The translations under genes were made by a program, and so were the position numbers. Source: Microthrixaceae bacterium (GTDB taxonomy: Bacteria; Actinomycetota; Acidimicrobiia; Acidimicrobiales; Poriferisodalaceae). From it: a stretch of DNA of 64,000 nt. The DNA lies in NCBI GenBank assembly GCA_011523825.1, contig WTFX01000007.1, forward strand, positions 1-64,000. Reading direction: 5' to 3'. The notes beneath the pieces are model-generated. The model saw only the letters and a list, made by a program, of their open reading frames with translations, did not search any database and was not told the DNA's origin. Below are positions 36,093 through 45,040 of the stretch, in pieces. Each line of letters begins with the position of its first letter. The first letter of the stretch is position 1.

Positions 36093-37280
36093 ATGACTGA
36101 CGTTGCGGATCCGGTACGGACGGCTGACACGCCGACGAGAGCCGAGCATCTCGCCGAGATGGCCGACTACCTCGCCGGGGGAGTGCAGCGCGCACACGAC
36201 ACCGGCAACCGGGGGCCGGTCCGGTTCGGCCCCGACGGCAAGCTGCACCCCGACATCCTGGCTGACTTCTGGAAGCACGGCTTCTATGTGTTCACCGGCG
36301 TGGTCGATGCCGACGAGATCGCCGAACTGCGGGCCGACGTGGCCGAGGTCATCGAGGGAGCGCCCGTGCGCAAGGGCGCCGACGTGGACAAGCACGGCCG
36401 GCCTGCGCTGGGGCGGGACTGCGCAGTAGAGCCGTACATCCACGTTGCGCCGCTCTCGGACCCGTGGGGTGGCACCAGCGCGTTGGCGGGTCGACACCAG
36501 GTGCAGATGGACCAGCCCATGCCCGATGCCGACGCCCCGCCCGATGTCGTGTACCTGATCTTCGGCATGTGCCAGTCGATGCCCTCAGCACTGCGGCTGT
36601 ACGGCCATCCTGACTTGATGTCCATTGCGGAGAGCATCAACGGCTCCGATTTCGTCCCCTACAACGACGCGATCTTTGTGAAGGAACCCGGGCTGGGCGG
36701 CTCGGTGTCGTGGCACCAGGACGGCGTGACCCACTGGGACAACCCCGACTGGGACATGGGCATCCACGGCTTCAACTTCCAGGTGCAGCTGTATGAGACC
36801 ACGGCGGCGAATGCCCTGTGGGTCGTGCCGGGTTCGCACACCGCGGGGCGCATCGACCTGCGAGCCAAAGTGGCCGACAACGGCGGCAGCGTGATGCTGC
36901 CCGACGCCATCCCGCTGCTGTGCGAGCCGGGCGATGCGACGGTGGTGAACCGTCACATGATCCACGGCTCGTACGCCAACACCTCGGCGGACCCGCGGAT
37001 CTCGATCACGTTCGGCTTCCACCGGCGGTCGTCGGTGGTGGGCGTGGCCGGCCAGCTGCGGGTGCACGAGCGCGACGCAGCGGTTGTCTACGACGAAGAG
37101 CGGGTGTTCAAGCGGTCATCGGTGATCGCGGTGGCCATCGACGCCCGGGCGCAGCACCGCCCCGGCGAGCGCCGCTACACCTATGCGCCCTTCGTCGGCC
37201 TCGAGGACGACTTCCGCTTCAACGACGAGACCTTCGAGCGCGTCATCCGCGACTACAACCTCAACGACCTCGCCATCTGA
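36093..37280 (+). CDS. phytanoyl-CoA dioxygenase family protein
   Basis: 395 residues from an ATG with GGGGGAA upstream. It is a Fe(II)/2-oxoglutarate oxygenase: the iron-binding HxD is WHQDGVTHWDN near residue 208, the distal His is in RHMIHGSYANTS near residue 290, and an Arg for 2-oxoglutarate follows (DPRISI). The N-terminal region matches the PhyH fold (FWKHGFYVFTGVVDADEIAELR). The substrate is unknown; members hydroxylate lipids, ectoine or natural products. It converges with the LysR gene. Confidence 0.9.
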   Translation: MTDVADPVRTADTPTRAEHLAEMADYLAGGVQRAHDTGNRGPVRFGPDGKLHPDILADFWKHGFYVFTGVVDADEIAELRADVAEVIEGAPVRKGADVDKHGRPALGRDCAVEPYIHVAPLSDPWGGTSALAGRHQVQMDQPMPDADAPPDVVYLIFGMCQSMPSALRLYGHPDLMSIAESINGSDFVPYNDAIFVKEPGLGGSVSWHQDGVTHWDNPDWDMGIHGFNFQVQLYETTAANALWVVPGSHTAGRIDLRAKVADNGGSVMLPDAIPLLCEPGDATVVNRHMIHGSYANTSADPRISITFGFHRRSSVVGVAGQLRVHERDAAVVYDEERVFKRSSVIAVAIDARAQHRPGERRYTYAPFVGLEDDFRFNDETFERVIRDYNLNDLAI

Positions 37281-37301
37281 GGCGCCGCCAAGATCGACGA
37301 T

Positions 37302-38198
37302 TCAGTCCGGTGGCACTGGGCCGTAGAGCTCGGCCACGACGTCGAGGGCCTGGGTCGCCAGCGGCAGCGGCTCGCCTGAGCGGGTGAGCAGCAGCAGCGG
37401 GACCGAGGCCGCGGCGTCGCTGATGGGCACGTAGTACAGGCCAGGCGGCTGGAACGTCTGCACGCTCGCTGGCACGATGGCGACGCCCTCGCCCGCCGCC
37501 ACGAATCCGAGGATGGTGGTGTATTCCGTCGCTTCGATCGTCGGGTCATAGGCGACGCCTTGGGCGCTGAGCATCCCGGCGAGCACGGCGTGCAGGCTGG
37601 GGGACACATTGCGGTCGAATCCGATGATCGGCTCACCGGCAAGATCTCCCAGGTACGCGGCACCGGATGCGGCGAGGCGGTGGGACGCGCTGGCTGCCAG
37701 CAGCAGCCGCTCGTGCATGACGAGGGTTGCCTCCACGCCGTCGGCGTCGGCAGCGGCGCGGCCGATGCCCAGATCGATGCGTCCGGCCCGCAGGGCCTGC
37801 ACCTGCTCGTCGGAGCTCAGCGTGTGCAGCTCGAAGTCGACCTTGGGCCGGCGGCGGCGGTACTCGGCCAGCACGCGCGGCATCACCTCGTAGGCCGCGG
37901 AGTCGACGAAACCCACCCGCAGCGTTCCCGCCTGGCCGTGCCTGCGCTGTTCCATGAGGCGTTCCACACCGTCCGCGGCAGCCAGCAGGCGGACAGCCTC
38001 GGGGTACAGGAACGTTCCGGCGTCGGTGAGCGTGACCCGTCGCGTGCTGCGGTCGAACAGGGTGGTGTCCAGCTCGTGCTCGAGCAGGCGGATCTGCTGG
38101 CTCAGCGGAGGCTGGGACATGTGCAGGCGATCAGCGGCCCGTCCGAAGTGGAGTTCTTCGGCCACGGCGGCGAAGTAGCGCAGACGTTTGAGATTCAC
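37302..38198 (-). CDS. LysR-family transcriptional regulator
   Basis: 298 residues. The N-terminal winged helix is a textbook LysR domain: LRYFAAVAEELHFGRAADRL followed by MSQPPLSQQIRLLEHEL and LTDAG. The effector-binding domain follows from about residue 90. Start is GTG. It is divergent from the sarcosine oxidase operon, the usual arrangement for a LysR activator of neighbouring genes, and two inverted repeats lie in the 95-base gap. Confidence 0.93.
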   Translation of the reverse strand: MNLKRLRYFAAVAEELHFGRAADRLHMSQPPLSQQIRLLEHELDTTLFDRSTRRVTLTDAGTFLYPEAVRLLAAADGVERLMEQRRHGQAGTLRVGFVDSAAYEVMPRVLAEYRRRRPKVDFELHTLSSDEQVQALRAGRIDLGIGRAAADADGVEATLVMHERLLLAASASHRLAASGAAYLGDLAGEPIIGFDRNVSPSLHAVLAGMLSAQGVAYDPTIEATEYTTILGFVAAGEGVAIVPASVQTFQPPGLYYVPISDAAASVPLLLLTRSGEPLPLATQALDVVAELYGPVPPD

Positions 38199-38202
38199 GG
38201 AA

Positions 38203-38254
38203 TTGCACCTGCTGCAAATAATATGGACAAGCTCCTAATCAATCCTAGATTGAT
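38203..38254. promoter_or_regulatory. divergent promoter with two inverted repeats (LysR sites)
   Basis: TTGCACCTGCTGCAA at 38203-38217 and ATCAATCCTAGATTGAT at 38238-38254 are inverted repeats; the latter has perfect seven-base arms and fits the T-N11-A LysR pattern. They lie between the LysR start and soxB, as recognition and activation sites would. Confidence 0.6.
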
Positions 38255-38293
38255 ACTTTTCGTCACCGGGAACCCTGCCTAACCTGCTCGGTG

Positions 38294-39604
38294 ATGAGGA
38301 GGAACGGCCGGCTCGGACGGAAGCGTCCGCCGAAGTACTCGGCCGCAGCGCTGGCCTGGAAGGGCTTCCGGGGCGAATCGTGGCCCCGCGTGTGGCGCGA
38401 CTGTGACCTGAAGCGTTCTTATGACGCCGTGGTGATCGGCGGCGGGGTGCACGGCCTGGCCACCGCCTACTACCTGGCCCGCAACCACGGCATCACCGAC
38501 GTGGCCGTGCTGGACAAGGCCTATCTGGGCAGCGGCGGCTCGGGGCGCAATACGGCGATCGTGCGCTCCAACTACCTCACCCCTGAAGGGGTGGCCTTCT
38601 ACGACCGGTCAGTGCATCTGTATGAGCAGATGGCTGTCGAACTGAACATCAACGTGATGTTCAGCCAGCGAGGCCACCTCACGCTGGCTCACTCCGATGC
38701 CTCGCTGCGCACGATGCACTGGCGCGCCGAGGTCAACAAGCTGGGCGGCGTCAACTCCAGCGTGATCGGCCCCGACGAGATCAAGAAGGAGTGCCCAAGC
38801 CTCGACACCTCCGACCACCCCCGCTACCCGATCCAAGGCGCCTTGTATCACCCGCCCGGCGGCGTCGTGCGCCACGACGCAGTGGTGTGGGGCTACGCCC
38901 GTGCCGCCGATCACATGGGCGTCGAGATGCACCAGAAGACCGAGGTCACCGACATCTTGTGCGACGGCGGGGACGGGCCCGACGGCAAGGGCGCCGGTGG
39001 GCGCGTCACCGGGGTGCGCACGAACCGGGGAGACATCTCCACGCCGATCGTCATCAACTGCACCGCCGGCTGGGCGTCGCTCATCTCGACGATGGCCGGG
39101 GTGCGGCTGCCGATCACCACCCACCCGCTGCAGGCCGCCGTCACCGAACCGGTGAAGATGTTCCTGCCGACGGTGGTGGTGTCGGGCTCGCTGCACGTGT
39201 ACGTCAGCCAAACCGACCGTGGCGAGCTGGTGTTCGGTGCGTCGGTGGACCCCTACGCCAACTACTCAGTGCGCGGCTCGCTGGAGTTCACCGAAGGGCT
39301 GGCCGGCCACGTGCTCGAGCTGATGCCCGGCGTTTCCCGCATGCGGATTCTGCGCCAGTGGTCCGGGCTGTGCGACATGACGCCCGACTACTCGCCGGTG
39401 ATGGGATTCACGCCCGTCGACGGCTTCCTGGTGGATGTGGGCTGGGGCACCTATGGATTCAAGGCTGCCCCCGTGTCGGGTGAGCAGATGGCCGAAGCCG
39501 CTGCTACGGGCCGCACGCCGAAGCTGATCGAAGCCTTCGCCCTCAGCCGTTTCGACAACGGCGAACTCGTGGGCGAAAAGGGCGCTGCATCGGTAGGTCA
39601 TTGA
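38294..39604 (+). CDS. soxB: sarcosine oxidase beta subunit
   Basis: 436 residues. The FAD-binding motif AVVIGGGVHGLATAYYLARNHG is near residue 45, followed by the family-typical LGSGGSGRNTAIVRSNYLTPEG; the covalent FMN-binding histidine is expected around THPLQAAV. The enzyme oxidatively demethylates sarcosine to glycine and formaldehyde (or methylene-THF) with hydrogen peroxide. No Shine-Dalgarno is visible, so translation may be nearly leaderless; a GTG just before the ATG is possible. It is first of soxBDAG. Confidence 0.93.
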   Translation: MRRNGRLGRKRPPKYSAAALAWKGFRGESWPRVWRDCDLKRSYDAVVIGGGVHGLATAYYLARNHGITDVAVLDKAYLGSGGSGRNTAIVRSNYLTPEGVAFYDRSVHLYEQMAVELNINVMFSQRGHLTLAHSDASLRTMHWRAEVNKLGGVNSSVIGPDEIKKECPSLDTSDHPRYPIQGALYHPPGGVVRHDAVVWGYARAADHMGVEMHQKTEVTDILCDGGDGPDGKGAGGRVTGVRTNRGDISTPIVINCTAGWASLISTMAGVRLPITTHPLQAAVTEPVKMFLPTVVVSGSLHVYVSQTDRGELVFGASVDPYANYSVRGSLEFTEGLAGHVLELMPGVSRMRILRQWSGLCDMTPDYSPVMGFTPVDGFLVDVGWGTYGFKAAPVSGEQMAEAAATGRTPKLIEAFALSRFDNGELVGEKGAASVGH

Positions 39605-39876
39605 TGCTGCTTGTCCCGTGCCCCAACTGCGGCCCGCGCAATTCGACCGACCTCCGGTACGGGGGAGAGTCGCATGCTCGTCCCGATCCCAACACGGCCT
39701 CGCCTTCCGAATGGCGTGCGTATCTCTACCTGCGAGACAACCCAGCGGGCTGGCTGCGCGAAAACTGGTACTGCGCGTCGGGCTGCCGCCGCTGGTTCTC
39801 GATCGAACGCAACACCGCCACCAACGAATTCCGCAACCCGCCCCTCCCAGGCGACAAGAGAGGCGGTGCGGCATGA
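39604..39876 (+). CDS. soxD: sarcosine oxidase delta subunit
   Basis: 90 residues beginning LLVPCPNCGPRN, with a C-terminal CASGCRRWFSIERNT. The paired CxxC and the C-x3-C with a nearby His are the zinc-binding site of the delta subunit, which organises the heterotetramer. The start overlaps the soxB stop by one base, and the stop overlaps soxA by four. Length is normal for SoxD. Confidence 0.92.
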   Translation: MLLVPCPNCGPRNSTDLRYGGESHARPDPNTASPSEWRAYLYLRDNPAGWLRENWYCASGCRRWFSIERNTATNEFRNPPLPGDKRGGAA

Positions 39877-42734
39877 CGATGAGCCGCCAGGGCGTGCAGC
39901 CCAACGAGGTCATCGACCGCTCCACCAAGCTGCGCTTCCGCTGGAACGGCAAGCGTTTCAGCGGGTTCGAGGGCGACACGATCGCATCGGCGCTGGCGGC
40001 CTCGGGCGAGCAGATCTTCTCCCGCTCCATGAAGTACCACCGGCCCCGGGGGATCCTCACCGCCGACTTCTGGGACCCGAACCTGATGGTCCAGGTGGGC
40101 GACGACCCCAATGTCCGGGCCGGCCACCGCCGGCTGGAATCGGGCATGGACGTCCGCGCGCAGAACGCATGGCCCTCGCTGAACCGCGACCTGAAGGCGG
40201 CGAACAGCTTGCTCGGCCGCTTCCTGACAGCCGGCTTCTACTACAAGACGTTCATGCGGCCGCAGTGGCTGTGGCCCACCTACGAGCGGGTGCTCGCCAC
40301 CTTCGCTCCGGGCGGCAAGATCGACCTCGACACCCCGCACGCCTACCATGACAAGCGCTACACCCATCCTGATGTGGTGGTGGCCGGCGCCGGCCCGGCT
40401 GGCATTGAGGCTGCGCTGGCGGCCAGCAGCGAGGGCGCCAGCGTGCTGCTGGTCGAACACGAGCACGCGGTGGGCGGCCACCTGCGCTATTCGAGCGACG
40501 CCGGCGATCAGGCGGCGCTTACCGATCTGCGTGCTGCGCTGGATGCTTCCGACGTCGAGGTACTCACCGACTCGACCGTGACCGGTCGGTATGAGGACAA
40601 CTGGCTCGGCATCGTCCAGCGCAACCACCCCATCGCGGTCGAGCGTCTCATCAAGGCTCGCGCCAAGACGCTGGTGGCAGCGCCCGGCCTGATCGAGCGA
40701 CCGTACGTGTTCGAGGGCAACGACCGGCCCGGCGTCATCACCTCGGGGGCTGCCCGGCGCCTGATCAACCTGTGGGGCGTCAAGCCGGGCGAGCGGGCGG
40801 TGGTGTTCAGTGCCAATGCCGACGGCGACGCAGCCGTCGCCGACCTGGAACGGGTGGGCACCGAGATCGCTGCCGTCATCGACGGCCGCACCGGCGGCAG
40901 CGTGAGCTTGACAGCGGGATCGTCGCGGGCCGTCGAGGCCGTGATGGTCAACGGCACCAATGGCGCCGAGCGAATCGACGCCGACCTGCTCGTGGTAGCA
41001 GCCGGCTGGACGGCGCCGACATCGCTGCTCAACATGGCAGGCGACCGTCCCATCTATGACCCCGCCGCAGCCAGGTTCTTCCCGTCCGACCCCCCCAGCA
41101 ATGTGCTGGCGACGGGCGGGCTCGCCGGCGACGCTGATCTTGACGGGCTGCGTCAGCACGGTGCCGCCACCGGTCGCCTTGCCGCAGCCCGTGCCGCGGC
41201 GGTCCGCCATCGGCTGCAGTCCCGCACCGCTCGGGCCCTGCCGGTCGACGGCGACGAGCCCGCCTGGGCACCCGACGAGCGAGCACCGCTCGGCCGCGAC
41301 CCCCATCCCGAGCTCTACCGCGCCGACACCCACGGCATGGTGGACATGTCCGAGGACATCAGCTCCAAGGACCTGGTCGCTGCTGCGCACGAGGGGTACG
41401 ACTCGGTGGAGCTGGCCAAGCGCTACACCACAGCCACGATGGGTCCCTCGCAGGGCAAGCTCGAGACGGTCAACACCGTCGCAGCCATTGCCGAGGCGCG
41501 TGGCGAGACGATCAGCGAGGTCGGCACCACCGTGTGGCGGCCCCCCTACGCGCCGCTCACGCTCGGCGCGCTCGCCGGTCGGATGTTCGAGCCGGTGCGG
41601 GTGTCGTCGATCCAGCCTTGGCACGAGGCCAACAACGTCTCCATCATCCAGGCCGGCCAGTGGCTGCGTCCCGATCACTACGGCGACCCTGCAGCCGAGG
41701 TGCGCAATGTCCGCGAGAACGTCGGGCTCATCGACGTCACCCCGCTGGGCAAGCTCGACCTGCGCGGCACCGACGTGCCCAAGCTGCTCAGCCTGCTCTA
41801 TGTCAACAAGTGGATGAAGCTGGGCGTGGGCCGGGTGCGCTACGGGATGATGTGCGCCGAGGACGGCGTGGTGCTCGACGACGGGGTCACCGGTCGCCTC
41901 GGCGAAGACCACTACATGATGTCCACCACCAGCTCGGGTGCCGGCGGCGTCTGGGAATGGGTGGAGAACTGGCTCCAGACCGAGCGCCCGGACTGGCAGG
42001 TGCACGTCACCCCCGTCACCACCGCGTACGCCAGCATCAACGTGGCCGGGCCCAAGTCCCGGGAGCTCATGAGCAGGGTCTGCGAGGGCGTCGACCTCGA
42101 CGCTGAGGCATTCCCGTATATGACCGTCCGAGAAGCCACGGTGGCGGGCGTGGAGGGCTGCTTCATGTGGCGCATCGGCTTCACCGGCGAGCTGTCGTTC
42201 GAACTGCACGTGCCCGCCGGCCACGGCCTGCATGTCTGGGAAGCCCTCATGGACGCCGGCAGCGATCTCGGCGTGGGACCGTTCGGCCTCGAAGGCCAGC
42301 GCATCATGCGCCTCGAGAAGGGGCACTTCATCGTGGGCCAGGACACTGACGGCCTGACGTTGGGACCCAGCACCGGCTTGGGGTCGCTCATCAAGCTCGA
42401 CAAGGACGACTTCGCCGGCAAGCCCGAACTGGCCTGGGCGGCCGACCGGTCGCTCCCGATGGTCGTGGCCATCCAGCCCGACAATCCCGACGTGGTGCCC
42501 GAAGAGGCCGCACAGATCGTGCGGGGTGACACCAACGAGATCTTGGGCCGCATCACGTCGTCGCGGTATTCGCCGACGCTGAACCGCTCGATCTGCCTGG
42601 GGCAAGTAGAGCCGGACCTGGCCGCAGGAGGCACGAAGCTGACGGTGCTGCTCGAATCGGGCGAGCGCATCGGCGCCACCGTGATCGACCATCACGCCCA
42701 TTTCGACCCGGCAGGGGAGCGCCTCCGTGGCTGA
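39873..42734 (+). CDS. soxA: sarcosine oxidase alpha subunit
   Basis: 953 residues from the ATG overlapping the soxD stop (ATGA). Domains are a ferredoxin-like N-terminus (STKLRFRWNGKRFSGFEGDTIASALAASG), an NAD(P)-binding dinucleotide fold (VVVAGAGPAGIEAALAAS) near residue 170 and a C-terminal GcvT-like folate-binding half (FTGELSFELHVPAGHGLHVW, near residue 770). This is the full alpha subunit with noncovalent FAD, NAD and tetrahydrofolate sites. Confidence 0.95.
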   Translation: MTMSRQGVQPNEVIDRSTKLRFRWNGKRFSGFEGDTIASALAASGEQIFSRSMKYHRPRGILTADFWDPNLMVQVGDDPNVRAGHRRLESGMDVRAQNAWPSLNRDLKAANSLLGRFLTAGFYYKTFMRPQWLWPTYERVLATFAPGGKIDLDTPHAYHDKRYTHPDVVVAGAGPAGIEAALAASSEGASVLLVEHEHAVGGHLRYSSDAGDQAALTDLRAALDASDVEVLTDSTVTGRYEDNWLGIVQRNHPIAVERLIKARAKTLVAAPGLIERPYVFEGNDRPGVITSGAARRLINLWGVKPGERAVVFSANADGDAAVADLERVGTEIAAVIDGRTGGSVSLTAGSSRAVEAVMVNGTNGAERIDADLLVVAAGWTAPTSLLNMAGDRPIYDPAAARFFPSDPPSNVLATGGLAGDADLDGLRQHGAATGRLAAARAAAVRHRLQSRTARALPVDGDEPAWAPDERAPLGRDPHPELYRADTHGMVDMSEDISSKDLVAAAHEGYDSVELAKRYTTATMGPSQGKLETVNTVAAIAEARGETISEVGTTVWRPPYAPLTLGALAGRMFEPVRVSSIQPWHEANNVSIIQAGQWLRPDHYGDPAAEVRNVRENVGLIDVTPLGKLDLRGTDVPKLLSLLYVNKWMKLGVGRVRYGMMCAEDGVVLDDGVTGRLGEDHYMMSTTSSGAGGVWEWVENWLQTERPDWQVHVTPVTTAYASINVAGPKSRELMSRVCEGVDLDAEAFPYMTVREATVAGVEGCFMWRIGFTGELSFELHVPAGHGLHVWEALMDAGSDLGVGPFGLEGQRIMRLEKGHFIVGQDTDGLTLGPSTGLGSLIKLDKDDFAGKPELAWAADRSLPMVVAIQPDNPDVVPEEAAQIVRGDTNEILGRITSSRYSPTLNRSICLGQVEPDLAAGGTKLTVLLESGERIGATVIDHHAHFDPAGERLRG

Positions 42735-43311
42735 TGCAGCGGCGTTCGAGAGCCCAGTCGTCCGGAACTATCCGGCTTCGGAGGGCGGCAACCTGACGCT
42801 GACCGACGCCAGCGCCACCACGAAGTGGCTGGTGCGAGCCGGCGTCGAAGGGCCCACGGCGGACCGGCTCGGTGCCCGCTTCGGGTCGTCGCAGATGGCA
42901 CCGGGCGGCGCGCTCGTGCTGGGCTCACGCCCCGGTGAGTGGATCATCGTGGGCACTCCGGGCGAGGTGGCCGCAGCGGTCGCCGACCTCGCCGGGCTCA
43001 GCGAGCAAGAGTTCATGACGGCGCTGGACTGGACCCACAGCCGGGCGATGTTCCGCGTTACCGGCGCAGATGCGGCACGCATGCTGGAGAAGGTGTGCGG
43101 CATCGACTGGAGCGACCACATGACTCCCGACGGTGCGGTGCTCTCAGCCTCGGTGGCCCTGACCACCTGCGACCTCGCCCGCAACGACGTCAACGGCACA
43201 CCCTCCTACCTGATCTTCTGCGACCGATCCTTCGGCCAGTACCTCTTCGACGCCCTCATCGACGCCGGCAACGAATTCGGCCTCACCGTCACCGCGAGCA
43301 GCGCGTTCTGA
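42727..43311 (+). CDS. soxG: sarcosine oxidase gamma subunit
   Basis: 194 residues from a GTG overlapping soxA by eight bases. It matches the SoxG family by the GcvT-like segments ALDWTHSRAMFRVTGADAARMLEKVCGIDW and the C-terminal FCDRSFGQYLFDALIDAGNEFGL. It completes the heterotetramer. A degraded copy of its 3' end occurs about 1.4 kb downstream. Confidence 0.92.
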   Translation: MADAAAFESPVVRNYPASEGGNLTLTDASATTKWLVRAGVEGPTADRLGARFGSSQMAPGGALVLGSRPGEWIIVGTPGEVAAAVADLAGLSEQEFMTALDWTHSRAMFRVTGADAARMLEKVCGIDWSDHMTPDGAVLSASVALTTCDLARNDVNGTPSYLIFCDRSFGQYLFDALIDAGNEFGLTVTASSAF

Positions 43312-43635
43312 TCAGTCTTGGCGCAGATCACCCAGGATCGTCTCGAGGTCTTGGGCATAGGCGAGGAGGCGGACTACGTCGACGTGATCCACACGCTCGA
43401 AGTAGAACCAGCCGCAGGGGAACCGTGGCAGTCGTCGCGACCGCAAGCCATCGACGGCGCACAGTTCGCCGATTCGCGGTGAACCGGTGCCGGGCATGCG
43501 CTCGATCTCTCGCAACGACCCGATCGCCGCGTCAAAGAAGCGTCGTCCGAGGTCATCGCCACCCTCGGACCTGTAGTACTCGCTGCGTTCAATGAGGTCG
43601 AGTTCGGCGAGCGGGCGCAGTCGGACTTCGCTCAC
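43312..43635 (-). CDS. parE: ParE-family toxin
   Basis: 107 residues of the RelE/ParE superfamily: VRLRPLAELDLIERSEYY at the start, GDDLGRRFFDAAIGSLREIERMPGTGSPR in the helical core and FPCGWFYFERVDHVDVVRLLAYAQD at the end. ParE toxins poison DNA gyrase. Its start overlaps the antitoxin stop by four bases, so the two are translated together. Confidence 0.85.
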   Translation of the reverse strand: MSEVRLRPLAELDLIERSEYYRSEGGDDLGRRFFDAAIGSLREIERMPGTGSPRIGELCAVDGLRSRRLPRFPCGWFYFERVDHVDVVRLLAYAQDLETILGDLRQD

Positions 43636-43883
43636 ACCCTTCGACTGAACGCTCGCGCACGGAGATCATCGACGATGTCAGATGTCAATGGACGGCCTTC
43701 ACCTGACTCGACCCCGTCTGCAATCAACTGGCGGAAGCGACGTGCTGCTTCGGCTAGCTGGTCGCGCCGGATGAGATCGCGCAGGTACTCGCTGGTGTTG
43801 CCGTACTCCCCGCCTCGGACACGCTCGTCGATGTAGTTCCGCATCGAGGGGGGAAGTGCGAAGCTCATGGTGTTCCGGCTCAT
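43632..43883 (-). CDS. parD: ParD-family antitoxin
   Basis: 83 residues from the ATG chosen: MSRNTMSFALPPSMRNYIDERV is the ribbon-helix-helix N-terminus of ParD, with YGNTSEYLRDLIRRDQ in the helices. The C-terminal half binds the toxin. Starting five codons further upstream is possible. An operator palindrome sits immediately upstream, consistent with autoregulation. Confidence 0.85.
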   Translation of the reverse strand: MSRNTMSFALPPSMRNYIDERVRGGEYGNTSEYLRDLIRRDQLAEAARRFRQLIADGVESGEGRPLTSDIVDDLRARAFSRRV

Positions 43884-43899
43884 ATGGCCAGTCTGCATG

Positions 43900-43920
43900 T
43901 GTTGACAACAGTTGTCAACA
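43900..43920. promoter_or_regulatory. parDE operator
   Basis: Perfect inverted repeat with ten-base arms (TGTTGACAAC) around a single central A, directly upstream of the parD start. It overlaps TTGACA, the -35-like element. The ParD ribbon-helix-helix is expected to bind here and repress the module. Confidence 0.8.
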
Positions 43921-44058
43921 GGGCACAGCCACCTCGGCCGTGACTCGACAACCCGAGTCTCTACAGAACACTGGGTGATTCAGATTCATCTACACCTTCC
44001 TCGCATGGCACCCCCAGAACCCGTGGTTCGTGTGTTGGCCAGAGGGGCATGGGTCGTG

Positions 44059-44637
44059 TCACCACAGTTCGCGGAGTGGCGGGCGCGGCGACTGCATCGC
44101 TTCAGTCATCTCTTCGGCCTCAAAATGCTCGGAGTCGAATCCGAGCGGCAGCCACTCCGTCAGCTCTGCGTGCTGCGGGTGGCGCGGGTCCGCCACCGCT
44201 TCTAGGAGATTCGCATAGCCCCATGTCCCGCCGCAGTCCTCCGGAGGACAAGCACGCCGACCGGTGACGCATCGCGGGTAGCTGCCTGCCGGGTCGGCGG
44301 GCTCGACCGCTTCGACCATGACGTCGTGCTCCCAGCTGTCGCCGAAATCGTAGTCCCAGCGCCCCTTTTCGCCAACGAGAGCAAGCACCTCGCCGAGCCG
44401 GTGCTTGGACTCATCCAGCGGTCGACGGCCGAAAGGGAAATCGTCGAACGGCGTGGGCTCCTGGTAGCTGGCATCCCCGATCTCGAAGCCGTGCAGGTGG
44501 TAGCCCTCCCAGCCCATCGCAGCTTCGAGAATTGCCGCGAGACGGTCGAGCGTCGTGTCCGAGCGGACCTCGATGCGACGCCAGATGGGCGGTCGGACGC
44601 CCTTCAGCGTGACCTTGAGCCTGTGAACTGTCGGCAT
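44059..44637 (-). CDS. plasmid pRiA4b ORF-3 family protein
   Basis: 192 residues. It begins VHRLKVTLKGVRPPIWRRIEVRSDTTLDRLA, the signature of the pRiA4b ORF-3 family, followed by the GWEGYHLHGFEIG module and WDYDFGDSWEHDVMVE. Function unknown; the genes are frequent on plasmids and in accessory regions. A purine run GAGGGG is near the ATG. A truncated relative is found at 58.2 kb. Confidence 0.88.
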   Translation of the reverse strand: MPTVHRLKVTLKGVRPPIWRRIEVRSDTTLDRLAAILEAAMGWEGYHLHGFEIGDASYQEPTPFDDFPFGRRPLDESKHRLGEVLALVGEKGRWDYDFGDSWEHDVMVEAVEPADPAGSYPRCVTGRRACPPEDCGGTWGYANLLEAVADPRHPQHAELTEWLPLGFDSEHFEAEEMTEAMQSPRPPLRELW

Positions 44638-44670
44638 CAGCGCCCCTCTCTGACGACAGCGACCTGTTGA

Positions 44671-44766
44671 GGCTACGTCAGCCTGACCTTCTGCGGCCGG
44701 TCCTTCGGCCCGTTCCTCTTCGACGCCGACGACGAGTTCGGCTTGACATTGCTGGCTGCTGTCTAA
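44671..44766 (+). pseudogene. degraded 3' end of a second soxG
   Basis: A frame of 31 codons reads SLTFCGRSFGPFLFDADDEFGL and ends in a stop. It aligns with the intact SoxG C-terminus (SYLIFCDRSFGQYLFDAL...NEFGL), with small in-frame deletions and many synonymous changes. The upstream part is missing. It is a fragment, not a gene, and lies downstream of the parDE and pRiA4b genes. Confidence 0.65.
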
Positions 44767-44774
44767 GCCATACT

Positions 44775-44802
44775 CATACATATCTGCTGCCGTATATGTA
44801 TG
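44775..44802. promoter_or_regulatory. palindrome over the vapB start, likely TA operator
   Basis: Nine-base arms CATACATAT and ATATGTATG flank ten bases; the second arm ends in the ATG of the vapB frame. The AT-rich sequence in a GC-rich region and its location match antitoxin autoregulatory operators. Confidence 0.6.
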
Positions 44803-45030
44803 GCAAGCAAGACCACAGTCAACTTCGACGACGAGATGGAAGCAGCGCTCGAGGAGTTCGTCGCGATTGACGGCACCAAGAAGCTGGCCATCAAGCGGTC
44901 GCTGCTCGCTGAGGTCAGGCGTCGGCGGCGCAGTCAGGCGCTGCTGGACATGATCGCCTCCTAGGAGGCACAGCAAGGGCCGATCGACCAAGAGCATCTC
45001 GATTGGGCCGACACGGTGCTCGACCGCCAG
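44800..45030 (+). pseudogene. VapB-like antitoxin interrupted by an amber codon
   Basis: From the ATG a 54-residue frame MASKTTVNFDDEMEAALEEF continues to AEVRRRRRSQALLDMIAS and then hits TAG at 44962. The same frame continues after the stop with EAQQGPIDQEHLDWADTVLDRQ, typical of the C-terminal toxin-binding tail. The antitoxin is therefore probably truncated; the N-terminal ribbon-helix-helix may still be made. Confidence 0.6.
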
Positions 45031-45040
45031 GGTATCGGTC

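Noticed and set aside
39726..42701. Long open frame of 991 codons on the strand opposite soxA.
   Set aside because: A GC-skew artefact of high-GC coding: soxA is a complete, recognisable enzyme and the antisense product is low complexity with no motif.
43912..44205. Plus-strand frame of 97 codons next to parD.
   Set aside because: It overlaps the antisense of the pRiA4b gene end and has no start signal or family feature.
44667..44870. Plus-strand frame of 67 codons over the soxG remnant and vapB start.
   Set aside because: The soxG-like and VapB-like readings are in other frames with real similarity; this frame is Arg-rich nonsense.
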